From Streptomyces sp. HD (lineage in GTDB: Bacteria > Actinomycetota > Actinomycetes > Streptomycetales > Streptomycetaceae): 64,000 nucleotides of DNA. Shown piece by piece: positions 17,886-27,055 of this stretch. Both the position numbers and the translations under genes were made by a program. The notes beneath the pieces are model-generated. The model did no database searches. It had not been told where the DNA came from and saw nothing but the letters and a program-made list of their open reading frames with translations. Position 1 is the first letter of the stretch; each line of letters starts with the position of its first letter. The DNA is taken from the NCBI RefSeq assembly GCF_028369295.1, contig NZ_JAQMYP010000006.1, positions 1-64,000 on the forward strand, written 5' to 3'.

Positions 17886-18491
17886 ATGCGGGCGATCAGC
17901 GGACTCTGGCGCTGGCGGCACAATCCGCTGCGCCGTGCCACCGATCTGGCCGAGGCCTGGGTCGCCCTCGGGGCGCTGCTGCTGATCCTGGTCGTCGCTC
18001 CCTCGGTCGGCTCACTGGTCGGCGGTCTCGCCCAGGGCACCCTGCAGGAGTCCGTGCGCCAACAGCGCGCGTCCCGGCACCTGGTGACGGCGACCGTGGT
18101 CCGCAAGGTGACCGGCGCCCCTCTGGACACCGACCCCGAGGCCGCGACCGGCCGGGACAGACGTACCCGGGTGGTGGCCGACTGGACCGCACCGGACGGC
18201 ACCCCTCACCACGGGGCAGCCATGACGAGCCTCGACACCCCGCGGCCCGGCGACCACTTCACGATATGGACGGACCAGCAGGGCCGTACGGTGGCCCGCC
18301 CACTGGACCCCGCCACCGCGGCGACGCACGCCGTGCTCGCCGGGTTCGGCGCGGCCCTGCTGACGGCCGGCCTCGTCGAGGCCTGCAGACGGCTGATCGT
18401 CTGGCGCATGGTCCGCCGCCGGTACGCGCGTTGGGACCAGGCCTGGGACAAGGCGGGCCCGGACTGGGGCCGGACCGGCACCGGCAGCTGA
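17886..18491 (+). CDS. Rv1733c-like membrane protein
   Basis: This 201-aa protein has two membrane helices. One is near residues 24-48 (WVALGALLLILVVAPSVGSL) and one near 145-165 (HAVLAGFGAALLTAGLVEAC). They flank an extracytoplasmic domain of about 100 residues (RHLVTATVVRKVTGAPLDTD, TRVVADWTAPDGTPHHGAAM, RPGDHFTIWTDQQGRTVARP). The Arg-rich N-terminus (LWRWRHNPLRRATD) and overall plan match the Rv1733c family, common as multiple paralogues in Streptomyces. The biochemical role is unknown. The ATG is preceded by a purine-rich GGAAGGGGG site. Confidence 0.82.
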   Translation: MRAISGLWRWRHNPLRRATDLAEAWVALGALLLILVVAPSVGSLVGGLAQGTLQESVRQQRASRHLVTATVVRKVTGAPLDTDPEAATGRDRRTRVVADWTAPDGTPHHGAAMTSLDTPRPGDHFTIWTDQQGRTVARPLDPATAATHAVLAGFGAALLTAGLVEACRRLIVWRMVRRRYARWDQAWDKAGPDWGRTGTGS

Positions 18492-18600
18492 CGGCCTTCC
18501 GGCTCTGGTCAACCCACCGTCCTCGCGCACGCTACGGTGGACCGGCCGAACTCTTCGGCAGCTAAACCCGCGTACTACGAGGTGGGGGCACATCAACGCC

Positions 18601-21042
18601 ATGGCACAGGGCACGGTCCAGGTGACGCACACCGGCACGTCGCGGTGGCGGCGCCGCACGGGTGAGTACGCATCGCTCGCCGCCGCCCTGGAGGCCGCGG
18701 CCGACGGTGACGTCCTCACCGTCGCCCCCGGCACCTACCGGGAGAACCTCGTCGTCCAGCGGGCGGTGACCCTGCGCGGTCCCGAGGGCTCCCCCGGCTC
18801 GGTGCGCATCGCACCCGTGGACGGAGTGCCGCTGACGGTGCGCGCCTCGGCGGTCGTTCAGGACCTGCATGTGGAGGGCCAGGACGCGGCGGCGCCCGCG
18901 CTGCTGATCGAGGAGGGCACCCCGGAGCTGTCGGACGTCCGGATCGTCACACGGTCCGCGGCCGGGATCGAGGTGCGCGGCAGTGCGCGGCCGAGCGTGC
19001 GGCGCTGCACCGTCGACAACCCGGCGGGTGTCGGCATCGCCGTACTCGACGGCGGTGGCGGGGTGTTCGAGGAGTGCGAGGTCGTCGCGGCCGGCCAGGC
19101 CGGCGTCGCCGTGCGCGGGGGCGCGCACCCCCGTCTGGAGCGCTGCCGGGTGCATCACGCATCGGGCTCGGGGCTGACGGCGACCGGGGAGAACTCCGCG
19201 CTGGAAGCGGTGGGTTGCGAGGTCTACGAGGTCCGGGGATCCGGCGTGCAGATCACCGGCCGGGCCACCGCCCACCTCACCGACTGCGATGTGCACCGCA
19301 CCACCGCCGACGGTGTCACGCTCGACACGGACGCCGTGCTGACGCTGGCCGACTGCCGTATCCACGACATCCCGGAGAACGCGGTCGACCTGCGCTCCCG
19401 CTCCGTGCTCACGCTGACCCGCACCACGGTGCGTCAGTTCGGCCGCAACGGGCTGTCGGTGTGGGATCCGGGCACGCGCGTGGACGCCAACCAGTGCGAG
19501 ATCTTCGACAGCACGGGCGACTACCCGGCGGTGTGGGTCAGCGACGGTGCCACCGTCGTACTGGACTCGTGCCGGGTGCACGACGTGCCGGACGCGCTGT
19601 TCGTCCTCGACCGCGGCTCGCGTGCGGACGTCGTCGACAGCGACCTGTCCCAGGTGCGCAACACGGCCGTGTCGGTGAGCGACGGCGCCACCGCCCAGCT
19701 CGACGACTGCCGGATCCGGGACGCGGCGACGGGCGCCTGGTTCCGGGACCACGGCAGCGGCGGCACCCTCAACAACTGCACCCTGGACGGCACGCAGACC
19801 GGTGTGATCGTCACCAAGGGCGCCGACCCCACCATCGAGCGCTGCACCGTCGACTCCCCGACAGAGGCCGGGTTCTACGTCTCGGCGGGCGGCCGCGGCA
19901 CCTTCCTGAACTGCCGGGTGCGCGGCAGCGCCGGCTACGGCTTCCATGTGATCGACGGCTGCCGTACGACGCTGCGGAAGTGCCGTACGGAGCGGTGCGC
20001 GCGCGGCGGTTACGAGTTCGCGGACGGCGGCTCGGACGCGGCCTCCGGTACGGGGCCCGACGTGGAGGACTGCAGCAGCGACGAGAGCGCGGGCCTCAGG
20101 CAGCCGTCCCCGGCGCCCGAGCCCGCCATGCAGACGGCGCACCAGTCCCCCGGCCTCCTCGGCGCCATCCCCGGTCAGCGCACCACCGAGCAGGAGCCGC
20201 TGATCGCCGCCGCCGAGGCCGGGCAGCCGACGCGGACCTCCAAGGACGTCCTCGGTGAACTGGACGCGCTGGTGGGCCTGGAGAGCGTCAAGCGCGAGGT
20301 ACGCGCCCTCACCGACATGATCGAGGTGGGCCGGCGCCGACAGCAGGCGGGCCTGAAGGCGGCGTCGGTCAAGCGCCACCTGGTCTTCACCGGCTCCCCC
20401 GGCACCGGCAAGACGACGGTCGCCCGTCTCTACGGCGAGATCCTCGCCTCCCTCGGCGTGCTGGAGAAGGGTCACCTGGTGGAGGTGTCCCGCGTCGACC
20501 TGGTCGGCGAGCACATCGGCTCCACGGCGATCCGCACCCAGGAGGCCTTCGACAAGGCGCGCGGCGGTGTGCTGTTCATCGACGAGGCGTACGCGCTGTC
20601 GCCGGAGGACTCGGGCCGGGACTTCGGCAAGGAGGCCATCGACACGCTGGTGAAGCTGATGGAGGACCACCGGGACGCGGTCGTGGTGATCGTCGCGGGC
20701 TACACGGCCGAGATGGAGCGCTTCCTCTCGGTCAACCCCGGTGTGGCGTCCCGCTTCTCACGGACCATCACCTTCAGCGACTACAACCCCGACGAACTGC
20801 TGCGGATCGTGGAGCAGCAGGCCGAGGAGCACGAGTACCGGCTCGGCCCGGGGCTCGCCGAGGCCCTGCTGAAGTACTTCACGGCGCTCCCCAAGGGCCC
20901 CGCGTTCGGCAACGGCCGCACGGCACGCCAGACCTTCGAGGCGATGGTGGAGCGCCACGCGGGCCGGGTCGCCCAGCTGGAGGAGCCCAGCACGGACGAT
21001 CTGACGCTGCTGTACGCGGAGGACCTGCCGGAGCTGATCTGA
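18601..21042 (+). CDS. Right-handed beta-helix / AAA+ ATPase fusion
   Basis: The protein has 813 aa. Residues about 25-480 are repeated right-handed parallel beta-helix coils (recurrent A-x-L-x-D-C-x-I-x-D patterns of about 22-24 residues, e.g. AHLTDCDVHRTTADGVTL, AQLDDCRIRDAATGAWF). A short Pro-rich linker follows. Residues about 545-813 form an AAA+ domain of the CbbX/SpoVK/EccA class, with Walker A GSPGTGKTTVARLYGE near residue 598, Walker B VLFIDEAYALSPEDSG near 657 and NPGVASRFSRTITF as sensor/Arg-finger segment. EccA-like ATPases power type VII secretion or remodel complexes. The beta-helix could be a polysaccharide- or protein-binding scaffold. No type VII genes are adjacent. The function is inferred only at domain level. 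Confidence 0.9.
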   Translation: MAQGTVQVTHTGTSRWRRRTGEYASLAAALEAAADGDVLTVAPGTYRENLVVQRAVTLRGPEGSPGSVRIAPVDGVPLTVRASAVVQDLHVEGQDAAAPALLIEEGTPELSDVRIVTRSAAGIEVRGSARPSVRRCTVDNPAGVGIAVLDGGGGVFEECEVVAAGQAGVAVRGGAHPRLERCRVHHASGSGLTATGENSALEAVGCEVYEVRGSGVQITGRATAHLTDCDVHRTTADGVTLDTDAVLTLADCRIHDIPENAVDLRSRSVLTLTRTTVRQFGRNGLSVWDPGTRVDANQCEIFDSTGDYPAVWVSDGATVVLDSCRVHDVPDALFVLDRGSRADVVDSDLSQVRNTAVSVSDGATAQLDDCRIRDAATGAWFRDHGSGGTLNNCTLDGTQTGVIVTKGADPTIERCTVDSPTEAGFYVSAGGRGTFLNCRVRGSAGYGFHVIDGCRTTLRKCRTERCARGGYEFADGGSDAASGTGPDVEDCSSDESAGLRQPSPAPEPAMQTAHQSPGLLGAIPGQRTTEQEPLIAAAEAGQPTRTSKDVLGELDALVGLESVKREVRALTDMIEVGRRRQQAGLKAASVKRHLVFTGSPGTGKTTVARLYGEILASLGVLEKGHLVEVSRVDLVGEHIGSTAIRTQEAFDKARGGVLFIDEAYALSPEDSGRDFGKEAIDTLVKLMEDHRDAVVVIVAGYTAEMERFLSVNPGVASRFSRTITFSDYNPDELLRIVEQQAEEHEYRLGPGLAEALLKYFTALPKGPAFGNGRTARQTFEAMVERHAGRVAQLEEPSTDDLTLLYAEDLPELI

Positions 21043-21047
21043 CCTCG

Positions 21048-21079
21048 GCGGACGGCACGGCTGTACGCGTGCCGTCCGC
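21048..21079. terminator. Bidirectional hairpin terminator
   Basis: A perfect 12-bp stem (GCGGACGGCACG / CGTGCCGTCCGC) with an 8-nt loop lies between the convergent AAA+ and membrane-hydrolase genes, six bases after the AAA+ stop. There is no T-run, as is usual in Streptomyces. Confidence 0.75.
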
Positions 21080-21106
21080 GGTCGCGCTCCGCCCGCGCCG
21101 GTCGGC

Positions 21107-23482
21107 TCAGCCCTCCGCCGTGGCCTCCACCCGCTGTACCGGCACCTCCGGCCTCAGCCGGGCCAGCAGCCGCTCTCGTTCCTCCGCGAACGCCGGGTCC
21201 GCCTGGTACTCGCCGTGGCCCAGGATCGGTGCGGGCAGCGGATGCTCGGGGGTCCGGCCGTACGCCAGCGGGTCCCTGAGGGCGTCGCGGTCCACCACGG
21301 GCCCGCAGTCGCCCGGCAGGCGGACCGGGCCGCCGATGGGGTCGGTGAACCGGTGCAGGTTGCGCCAGCAGTCGACCTCTGCGTGCAGCGAGGTGAGCGC
21401 GGCGGGTCCGAAGTGGGCCGGGAACCAGCGGCCGTAGAGGCGTTCCAGCGGGGAGCCGTAGGTCAGCAGTGCCACCCGTTTGCGGTCGGTCGGCGTCAGC
21501 TGCCAGGCCGCCGCTGCCGCGAGGACACTGCCCTGGGAGTGCCCGGAGATCACGAGGCGGTGGCCCTCCTCGGCGCGGGTCCAGGTCGCCATCCGCCAGG
21601 TCAGGTCGGGCACCGCCCGCTCGGCGTAGCAGGGCGGCGCGAAGGGGTGCGCGGCACGGGGCCAGAAGGTGCCGACGTCCCACAGGATGCCGATGGTGCG
21701 CCGTGCGGAGGCGTCCTTGTAGGCGCGCCTGCCCCAGGTGACGAAGAGTATGAAGCCGACGCCGATCAGCCAGGAGCCCAGCGCCTGCGCGGTCTGCGCG
21801 GCGCCGTGCACGAAGGCGTACGACCCGTCGGCGGCCCGGCTCGGGGTCTCGTCGCTCGTCAGGGCGCCGACCAGGGCTCCGGCGCCCAGGAGCAGGGTCG
21901 CGGCGGAGGTGACGGCGACGACGAGGGGCGCTCGGTCGGTGAGCGTGGCCATCGCGCGCGTGCTCGCGATACGGCCGGTGCGTGCCGTGTCCCGGGTCTC
22001 CCCGGCGTAGTCGAGTTCCACCGTGCCCAGCTCGGTGCGGCGCAGCAGCCAGGCCCGCCAGGTGAGCCAGCCGCAGAGCAGCAGCAGGAGCACCAGCAGC
22101 GGGGGGATCACGGACGCCTGCCAGGTCAGCAGGACGGGCGGGCCGTCGATGGACGTGCCCGTGCCGTCCAGCCAGTCGGCCACCCGCTGGGACACCCCGC
22201 CGGACATCACACCGCCGAGCGCGCAGGCAAGCATCGCCACGGCCGGTCCGCCCAGGCCCCGCATCGCGGCACGCGGGTCGGGATCCGTGCGGTGCAGGAC
22301 GTGGGCGACCACGGCGAGGACGATGACGAGCAGGCCCTGGAGGAACGCGATGGCGCCGAAGGTGGCATCGCCCGGGAGGCGGCCCTCCGACTCCCAGCCC
22401 GGGCGCTCCCAGCCCGCGTAGAGCAGGGCGAGGGCCAGCAGGGCGAGGGAGGCGAGCGGGAGCCGTCGTACGAGGTGCTCGTCGAGTTCCTGGTCGAGGC
22501 GGTTCTCGCTGCGGCCCCGGCGGCAGACGACCCACACCACGACGACCGCCCCCGCGACGACCGCCGCGTCCAGCAGCCACCCCAGCGTGTTCAGCAGCGC
22601 GGGGCCGCCGGACCGGCGGTCGAAGCGGGCCGCGGCCGAGCCGACCGCCGCGGCGACCGTCAGCAGGCCGGCGGCGGTGTGCGCGGCGCGCAGCCGGGCG
22701 ACCAGGCGACGGCCGTACCAGAAGCCGGGGCGGCCCAGGGAGGTGCGGCCGGACTCCTCGTCGGGCTCGGGTTCGCGGGACATCGGCTGCTGGGACTCAT
22801 ACGCACTCCAGGTGCGCCGCGAGAGGTACCAGAGCAGACCGGTCAGCGCCGCGGGCACCAAGGCGGCGAGGGCGAGCCTGCGGCCGGGCCGGCTCCACCA
22901 GCCCCCGTCCGGGCCGACGGGGGACAGAAAGCCCAGCCAGCTGTGCCGCTCGGCGCACGCGCGCGTGCCCGCGCACTGCCAGGCCGCCAGGTCCAGGGCG
23001 ACCTCGCACGCGGCCGCGACGAGCAGCACCGTCAGGGTCAGTCCCGCCAGCCGCACGAGCAGGCCGTACAGACGCACCGTCCGCTCACGGTCGCGTGCGG
23101 TGGGGCGCATCCAGTGGGCGAGGTTGACCACCATGAACGGCAGCAACAGCAGCCACAGGGCGCGGGCGCTGTTCCCCGAGGTCAGGTTGCACCAGACGTA
23201 CGCCTCGGGCACCGGCCGGCCCCGGTAGTCGTCCGGCCTGGCCTCCGCGTCGACGTCGTCGGCCCGCCGGAAGACGGCGGCCGTGTCGTCGCCGGTGATC
23301 CGCACGGTCCGCGGATCGTCGAGCATCTCCTGCGGTGTGGTGCCCCCGACCCCGTGGACCAGGAGTTCCAGGGCGATCCTGGCACCACCGTCGGGCCCCG
23401 CGACGTGGCCGTCGGGCCCTTCGTCACCCGCGTCCGCGCCATGCGTCGCGGCGCGTTCCTGCGCACGTTCCACTGTTCGCAC
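21107..23482 (-). CDS. Membrane protein with split alpha/beta-hydrolase signature
   Basis: This is a 791-aa protein of uncertain function. Near the N-terminus is LELLVHGVGGTTPQEML, which resembles the first strand and oxyanion-hole segment of lipases. About 600 residues later comes the nucleophile elbow VISGHSQGSVLAA (Ser near residue 646). In between are about ten hydrophobic segments (e.g. ALWLLLLPFMVVNLAHW, LTLTVLLVAAACEVAL, SVIPPLLVLLLLLCGWLTW). The tail contains HRFTDPIGGPVRLPGD and a final His (LGHGEYQADPAF) that could complete a triad. A transmembrane block would thus be inserted into a hydrolase fold. Esterase or lipase activity is possible. The start is GTG at 23482, behind GGGGGA. 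Confidence 0.82.
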   Translation of the reverse strand: MRTVERAQERAATHGADAGDEGPDGHVAGPDGGARIALELLVHGVGGTTPQEMLDDPRTVRITGDDTAAVFRRADDVDAEARPDDYRGRPVPEAYVWCNLTSGNSARALWLLLLPFMVVNLAHWMRPTARDRERTVRLYGLLVRLAGLTLTVLLVAAACEVALDLAAWQCAGTRACAERHSWLGFLSPVGPDGGWWSRPGRRLALAALVPAALTGLLWYLSRRTWSAYESQQPMSREPEPDEESGRTSLGRPGFWYGRRLVARLRAAHTAAGLLTVAAAVGSAAARFDRRSGGPALLNTLGWLLDAAVVAGAVVVVWVVCRRGRSENRLDQELDEHLVRRLPLASLALLALALLYAGWERPGWESEGRLPGDATFGAIAFLQGLLVIVLAVVAHVLHRTDPDPRAAMRGLGGPAVAMLACALGGVMSGGVSQRVADWLDGTGTSIDGPPVLLTWQASVIPPLLVLLLLLCGWLTWRAWLLRRTELGTVELDYAGETRDTARTGRIASTRAMATLTDRAPLVVAVTSAATLLLGAGALVGALTSDETPSRAADGSYAFVHGAAQTAQALGSWLIGVGFILFVTWGRRAYKDASARRTIGILWDVGTFWPRAAHPFAPPCYAERAVPDLTWRMATWTRAEEGHRLVISGHSQGSVLAAAAAWQLTPTDRKRVALLTYGSPLERLYGRWFPAHFGPAALTSLHAEVDCWRNLHRFTDPIGGPVRLPGDCGPVVDRDALRDPLAYGRTPEHPLPAPILGHGEYQADPAFAEERERLLARLRPEVPVQRVEATAEG

Positions 23483-23764
23483 TTCCCCCGTGACGAGCCG
23501 TCGGCTTCTGTCTGTGCGGCCTCAAGGATCTCCCCGGAAGGGGCCCCTTACACCTCTCGTCACGGAATCTCCCCGATCCGTGTGACGAACAGGGGAACGG
23601 ACGATGCGAAAGTGACATGAGCGGGTCGTGACAGCCAGTGGCGCGACCGGTACCGACCCATGCGAGTATGGGACGTCCCGTGCACCGGGAGGGGCGAGAA
23701 TGTCCTTGTCGGAGGGGTTGCGCAGGACATGTCGGACGGCAGAGGCGAAAGGACCGGAGCGTAC

Positions 23765-24595
23765 GTGAGCGAGAATCAGAACCTCCTCGCGGAGCAGCGG
23801 CGCGCCCTGATCCTGGACGAGGTACGGCGCCGAGGCGGGGTCCGCGTCAACGAGCTGACCCGCAAGCTCGGCGTTTCGGACATGACGGTGCGCCGCGATC
23901 TCGACGCGCTCGCCCGGCAGGGTGTGCTGGAGAAGGTGCACGGCGGCGCGGTCCCGGTGGTCGAGGCGAGCACGCACGAACCGGGCTTCGAGGCCAAGTC
24001 GGGTCTGGAGCTGACGGCCAAGGAGGACATCGCGCGGGCCGCCGCCGACCTGGTGGCGCCGGGCTCCGCGATCGCTCTCTCGGGTGGTACGACGACGTAT
24101 GCGCTGGCCCATCAGCTGGTCGACGTGCCGGACCTCACCGTGGTCACGAACTCGGTGCGGGTCGCCGACGTCTTCCACGCCGCGCAGCGCACGACCGGCC
24201 CCCGGCAGGGCGCGGCCACGGTCGTGCTGACCGGTGGGGTGCGCACCCCGTCCGACTCGCTGGTGGGCCCGGTGGCCGACCAGGCGATCGCGACGCTCCA
24301 CTTCGACGTGCTGTTCCTGGGTGTGCACGGGATATCGGTCGAGGCCGGCCTGTCCACGCCGAACCTCGCGGAGGCCGAGACCAACCGGCGCCTGGTGCAG
24401 TCGGCGCGCCGGGTCGTGGTGGTCGCCGACCACACCAAGTGGGGTGTGGTGGGGCTGAGTTCGTTCGCGGCTCTGGAGCAGGTCGACACGCTGGTGACGG
24501 ACGCCGGGCTGGCGACCGACGCCCGCTCGGAGATCGCGGAGCATCTGCGACGGCTGGTGGTGGCGGGCGAGCCGGACGAGGGCGCGGACCTCTGA
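23765..24595 (+). CDS. DeoR/GlpR-family transcriptional regulator
   Basis: This 276-aa protein has an N-terminal DeoR winged helix (EQRRALILDEVRRRGGVRVN, ELTRKLGVSDMTVRRDLDAL, GVLEKVHGGAV). A DeoR C-terminal sugar-phosphate-sensing domain follows, with SGGTTTYALAHQL, VVTNSVRVADVFH, LTGGVRTPSDSLVGP and VVVVADHTKWGVVG. Such repressors usually respond to phosphorylated sugars, but no sugar operon adjoins this one, so its targets are not evident. GTG at 23765 is chosen because GGAG lies five bases upstream; in-frame ATGs at 23660 and 23729 lack support. It is divergent from the membrane-hydrolase gene and followed by a degenerate tandem repeat. Confidence 0.9.
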   Translation: MSENQNLLAEQRRALILDEVRRRGGVRVNELTRKLGVSDMTVRRDLDALARQGVLEKVHGGAVPVVEASTHEPGFEAKSGLELTAKEDIARAAADLVAPGSAIALSGGTTTYALAHQLVDVPDLTVVTNSVRVADVFHAAQRTTGPRQGAATVVLTGGVRTPSDSLVGPVADQAIATLHFDVLFLGVHGISVEAGLSTPNLAEAETNRRLVQSARRVVVVADHTKWGVVGLSSFAALEQVDTLVTDAGLATDARSEIAEHLRRLVVAGEPDEGADL

Positions 24596-24680
24596 GCCGA
24601 CGTGGGCCTCTGAGCCGGCACGGACGTCTCAGCCGACCCGGACGCCTGAGGTCGGCACAGGCCTCTGAGGCCGGCGCGCC
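24590..24680. repeat. Degenerate tandem repeat, 18-19 bp unit, about five copies
   Basis: Units resembling CTCTGAGCCGRCRYGGRC run from the stop codon of the DeoR gene (24590-24607, 24608-24625, 24626-24643, 24644-24662, 24663-24680). They are degenerate and mostly noncoding, and look like repeated duplication of the gene's 3' end. Confidence 0.75.
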
Positions 24681-24776
24681 GCTGAGGCCCACGGCCATCG
24701 GCGGTGCAGACATCTGACGGGGCGCCAGCTATGGTGACGCTGCCCGGTGCGGCGTCGGCATAGGGGGTTTCCGTCC

Positions 24777-25256
24777 ATGGCTCACCTGTTGCGCGAGGTG
24801 GGGCTCGACTTCGTCGAGAGCGCGCCCGTACGGCATGTCTTCTTTCGGGAGATCTCCGCTCCCCCGGAGGCCGTCTTCCACGCGCTCGCCGAGGACGTGC
24901 CGGGCTGGGCGCAGTGGTTCTCGGCGGTGACGCTGGCCCGGCCGCTGGACGGCGGGGCGCGGCGCGAGGTCCGGCTCAAGGGCGGTACGCGCTTCGAGGA
25001 GACGATCCTCGCGGCGAAGAGCCCGGAGGTGTACGCCTACCGCATCGACCTCACCAACGCGCCCGGGGCACGGACCATGGTCGAGGAGTGGCGGCTCGCC
25101 CCCGCGGGGACGGGCACGCGGGTGCAGTGGACGTTCGCGGTGGACGGCACGGCACCCTTCCGGTTCGCCCTGGGCCTGGCGCGGGTCGGGCTCGGCCGGG
25201 CGTTCCGGGACGCGGTGACCTCGTTGGACCGGCGGCTGGCCTCCGCCGCGCGCTGA
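24777..25256 (+). CDS. SRPBCC (START-like) family protein
   Basis: This 159-aa protein fits the polyketide-cyclase/dehydrase-like SRPBCC fold: a beta strand (RHVFFREISAPPEAVFHALA), the helix-grip segment DVPGWAQWFSAVTLARPL, central strands (GGARREVRLKGGTRFEETIL, VEEWRLAPAGTGTRVQWTF), and a long C-terminal helix with RAFRDAVTSLDRRLASAA. Members bind hydrophobic ligands in a central cavity; many Streptomyces copies have no known function. The ATG at 24777 lies behind TAGGGGG. It converges closely (10 bp) with the PLP-enzyme gene. Confidence 0.88.
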   Translation: MAHLLREVGLDFVESAPVRHVFFREISAPPEAVFHALAEDVPGWAQWFSAVTLARPLDGGARREVRLKGGTRFEETILAAKSPEVYAYRIDLTNAPGARTMVEEWRLAPAGTGTRVQWTFAVDGTAPFRFALGLARVGLGRAFRDAVTSLDRRLASAAR

Positions 25257-25266
25257 GGTCCGCGGC

Positions 25267-26391
25267 TCACTCGGGCCACACGCCCGTCGCCAGCAACTGC
25301 TCGATGGCCGCCGAGTACGGCGCGATGTCCAGGCCCTGCTCGGCCAGCCACGCGTCCGAGTAGTACTTGTCGAGGTACCGGTCCCCCGGGTCGCACAGCA
25401 GCGTCACCACGCTCCCCCGCCGCCCCTCGGCCACCATCTCGGCGACGATCTTCAGCGAGCTCCACAGACCGGTGCCCGTCGAGCCGCCCGCCTTGCGGCC
25501 GATGGCCTGCTCCAGGGCCCGTACGGCGGCCACGCTCGCCGCGTCCGGCACCTTCATCATCCGGTCGATGGCACCCGGCACGAAGCTCGGCTCCACGCGC
25601 GGCCGGCCGATGCCCTCGATACGGGAACCACTGTCACAGGTGACGTCCGGATCGCCCGTCGTCCAGCCCTCGAAGAAGCACGAGTTCTCCGGATCGGCGA
25701 CACAAATGCGGGTGTCGTGCTGCATGTAGTGGACGTACCGGGCGAGCGTCGCGGAGGTGCCGCCGGTGCCGGCCGTGGCGACGATCCACGCGGGCTCCGG
25801 GAACCGCTCCAGCCGCAGCTGACGGAAGATCGACTCGGCTATGTTGTTGTTGCCGCGCCAGTCCGTGGCCCGTTCGGCGTAGGTGAACTGGTCCATGTAG
25901 TGGCCGCCGGTCTCCACCGCGAGGCGGGCCGACTCCTCGTACATCTTGCGTGAGTCGTCCACGAAGTGGCACTGCCCGCCGTGGAACTCGATCAGTCGGC
26001 ACTTCTCGGCGCTCGTCGTGCGCGGCATGACCGCGATGAAGGGCACACCGATCAGCTTCGCGAAGTACGCCTCCGAGACGGCCGTCGAGCCGCTGGACGC
26101 CTCTATGACCGGACGGTCCGGCCGGATCCAGCCATTGCAGAGGCCGTAGAGGAACAGCGAGCGGGCGAGCCGGTGCTTGAGGCTGCCGGTCGGGTGCGTC
26201 GACTCGTCCTTCAGGTACAGGTCGATGCCCCAGTGCTCGGGCAGGGGGAAACGCAGCAGGTGGGTGTCGGCCGAGCGGTTGGCGTCGGCCTGGACCTTGC
26301 GCACGGCTTCTTTCAGCCAGTCGCGGTAGGCGACGTCACTGTGGTCGACGTCGAGGGTCACGCCGGACGGGATCTGCTGAACGGTGCTCAC
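25267..26391 (-). CDS. PLP-dependent cysteine synthase-family enzyme (Cds1-like)
   Basis: This 374-aa fold-type II PLP enzyme has the Schiff-base lysine in [12 protein letters not shown] (Lys72), a phosphate-binding [14 protein letters not shown] loop, and substrate-site [15 protein letters not shown]. This subfamily, with the typical [20 protein letters not shown] and AGTGGT motifs, matches the actinobacterial L-cysteine desulfhydrase Cds1 group. That group releases sulfide, pyruvate and ammonia from cysteine, whereas CysK makes cysteine. The N-terminal extension is also typical of the group. GTG at 26391 is preferred because GAGGAG sits eight bases upstream, inside the codons that a start at 26406 would use. 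Two spaced copies of GCATAAACA lie in its promoter region. Confidence 0.87.
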   Translation of the reverse strand: MSTVQQIPSGVTLDVDHSDVAYRDWLKEAVRKVQADANRSADTHLLRFPLPEHWGIDLYLKDESTHPTGSLKHRLARSLFLYGLCNGWIRPDRPVIEASSGSTAVSEAYFAKLIGVPFIAVMPRTTSAEKCRLIEFHGGQCHFVDDSRKMYEESARLAVETGGHYMDQFTYAERATDWRGNNNIAESIFRQLRLERFPEPAWIVATAGTGGTSATLARYVHYMQHDTRICVADPENSCFFEGWTTGDPDVTCDSGSRIEGIGRPRVEPSFVPGAIDRMMKVPDAASVAAVRALEQAIGRKAGGSTGTGLWSSLKIVAEMVAEGRRGSVVTLLCDPGDRYLDKYYSDAWLAEQGLDIAPYSAAIEQLLATGVWPE

Positions 26392-26731
26392 GGCGCTGCT
26401 CCTCATGCTGTGCGGCGGCGCCGACTCGCGCGGCCGTCACTTCGAGCATAAACACCTTCCGCACGCTTCTCACCTGCATAAACATGACTTTGGGAGCCTC
26501 AAAGGCATCCCTGGGCCGTTGGCCTCACGAGGCGCGTGGGGGCGCATTCACGCGAGTGCTCCGGACGCTCCCGATCGGGCGTGACGTGCGTACTGGTGCT
26601 CGACGCGGGACACAGGCAGACTGCACCGAACGGGACGTCGATCCCGAACGGGGGCACACTGGATCACGACCAGGGCCGGCCGCACGGACGCTTCACCAGC
26701 CGGCACACCGACGCGCACAAGGGGGCGGGGC
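26392..26731. other. Intergenic region with two spaced GCATAAACA sites
   Basis: About 340 bp between divergent genes without a credible ORF. The only notable structure is the pair of direct repeats in the half nearer the PLP-enzyme gene. Confidence 0.5.
26446..26484 (-). promoter_or_regulatory. Direct repeat pair upstream of the Cds1-like gene
   Basis: GCATAAACA occurs exactly at 26446-26454 and 26476-26484, 30 bp apart (about three helical turns). The sites lie 55 and 85 bp upstream of the leftward GTG start. AT-rich identical 9-mers with integral-turn spacing suggest a regulator binding site. Confidence 0.45.
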
Positions 26732-27055
26732 ATGGCGGAGCCGGAGTTCACGGCCACGGGCGTGCGGATCGGGAAGCGGCTGCGTTCGCTGACCCGGGCC
26801 GGGCAAGTGCGGATCAGCGACGGCAGGCTGCAGTTGCTCACCAGCTACGGCAGCGAGATAGACAGCGCACCGGTGCAGGCGGTGCGGGCGTCGAAGCCCT
26901 GGTTCGCCCAGGACGACAAGGCGCTGGCCGACCTCAACGGCAAGCGCTATTCGCTGACCCTGGGCGATCACGACCTCGCGCCGGGGGAACCGGGGCCTCC
27001 CGCGGCGCGCCGGTTCATCGAGGCCGTACGGAAGGCCGCGGGACGTAAGGGCTGA
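26732..27055 (+). CDS. Hypothetical protein (107 aa)
   Basis: A small soluble protein with no recognised motif. The middle looks like beta strands (GQVRISDGRLQLLTSYGSEI, DSAPVQAVRASKPWF, NGKRYSLTLG) and the C-terminus is a helix (PPAARRFIEAVRKAAGRKG). The layout of strands followed by one C-terminal helix resembles small PH-like domains, but this is only pattern similarity. The ATG follows GGGGGCGGGGC. Transcribed before the anti-sigma-type ATPase gene but separated by more than 200 bp. Confidence 0.75.
   Translation: MAEPEFTATGVRIGKRLRSLTRAGQVRISDGRLQLLTSYGSEIDSAPVQAVRASKPWFAQDDKALADLNGKRYSLTLGDHDLAPGEPGPPAARRFIEAVRKAAGRKG

Noticed and set aside
26384..26584. Small plus-strand ORF between the PLP enzyme and the 107-aa gene
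   Set aside because: Starts inside the PLP gene's coding end, has no ribosome site and an unlikely His-rich sequence; it overlaps the GCATAAACA promoter sites.
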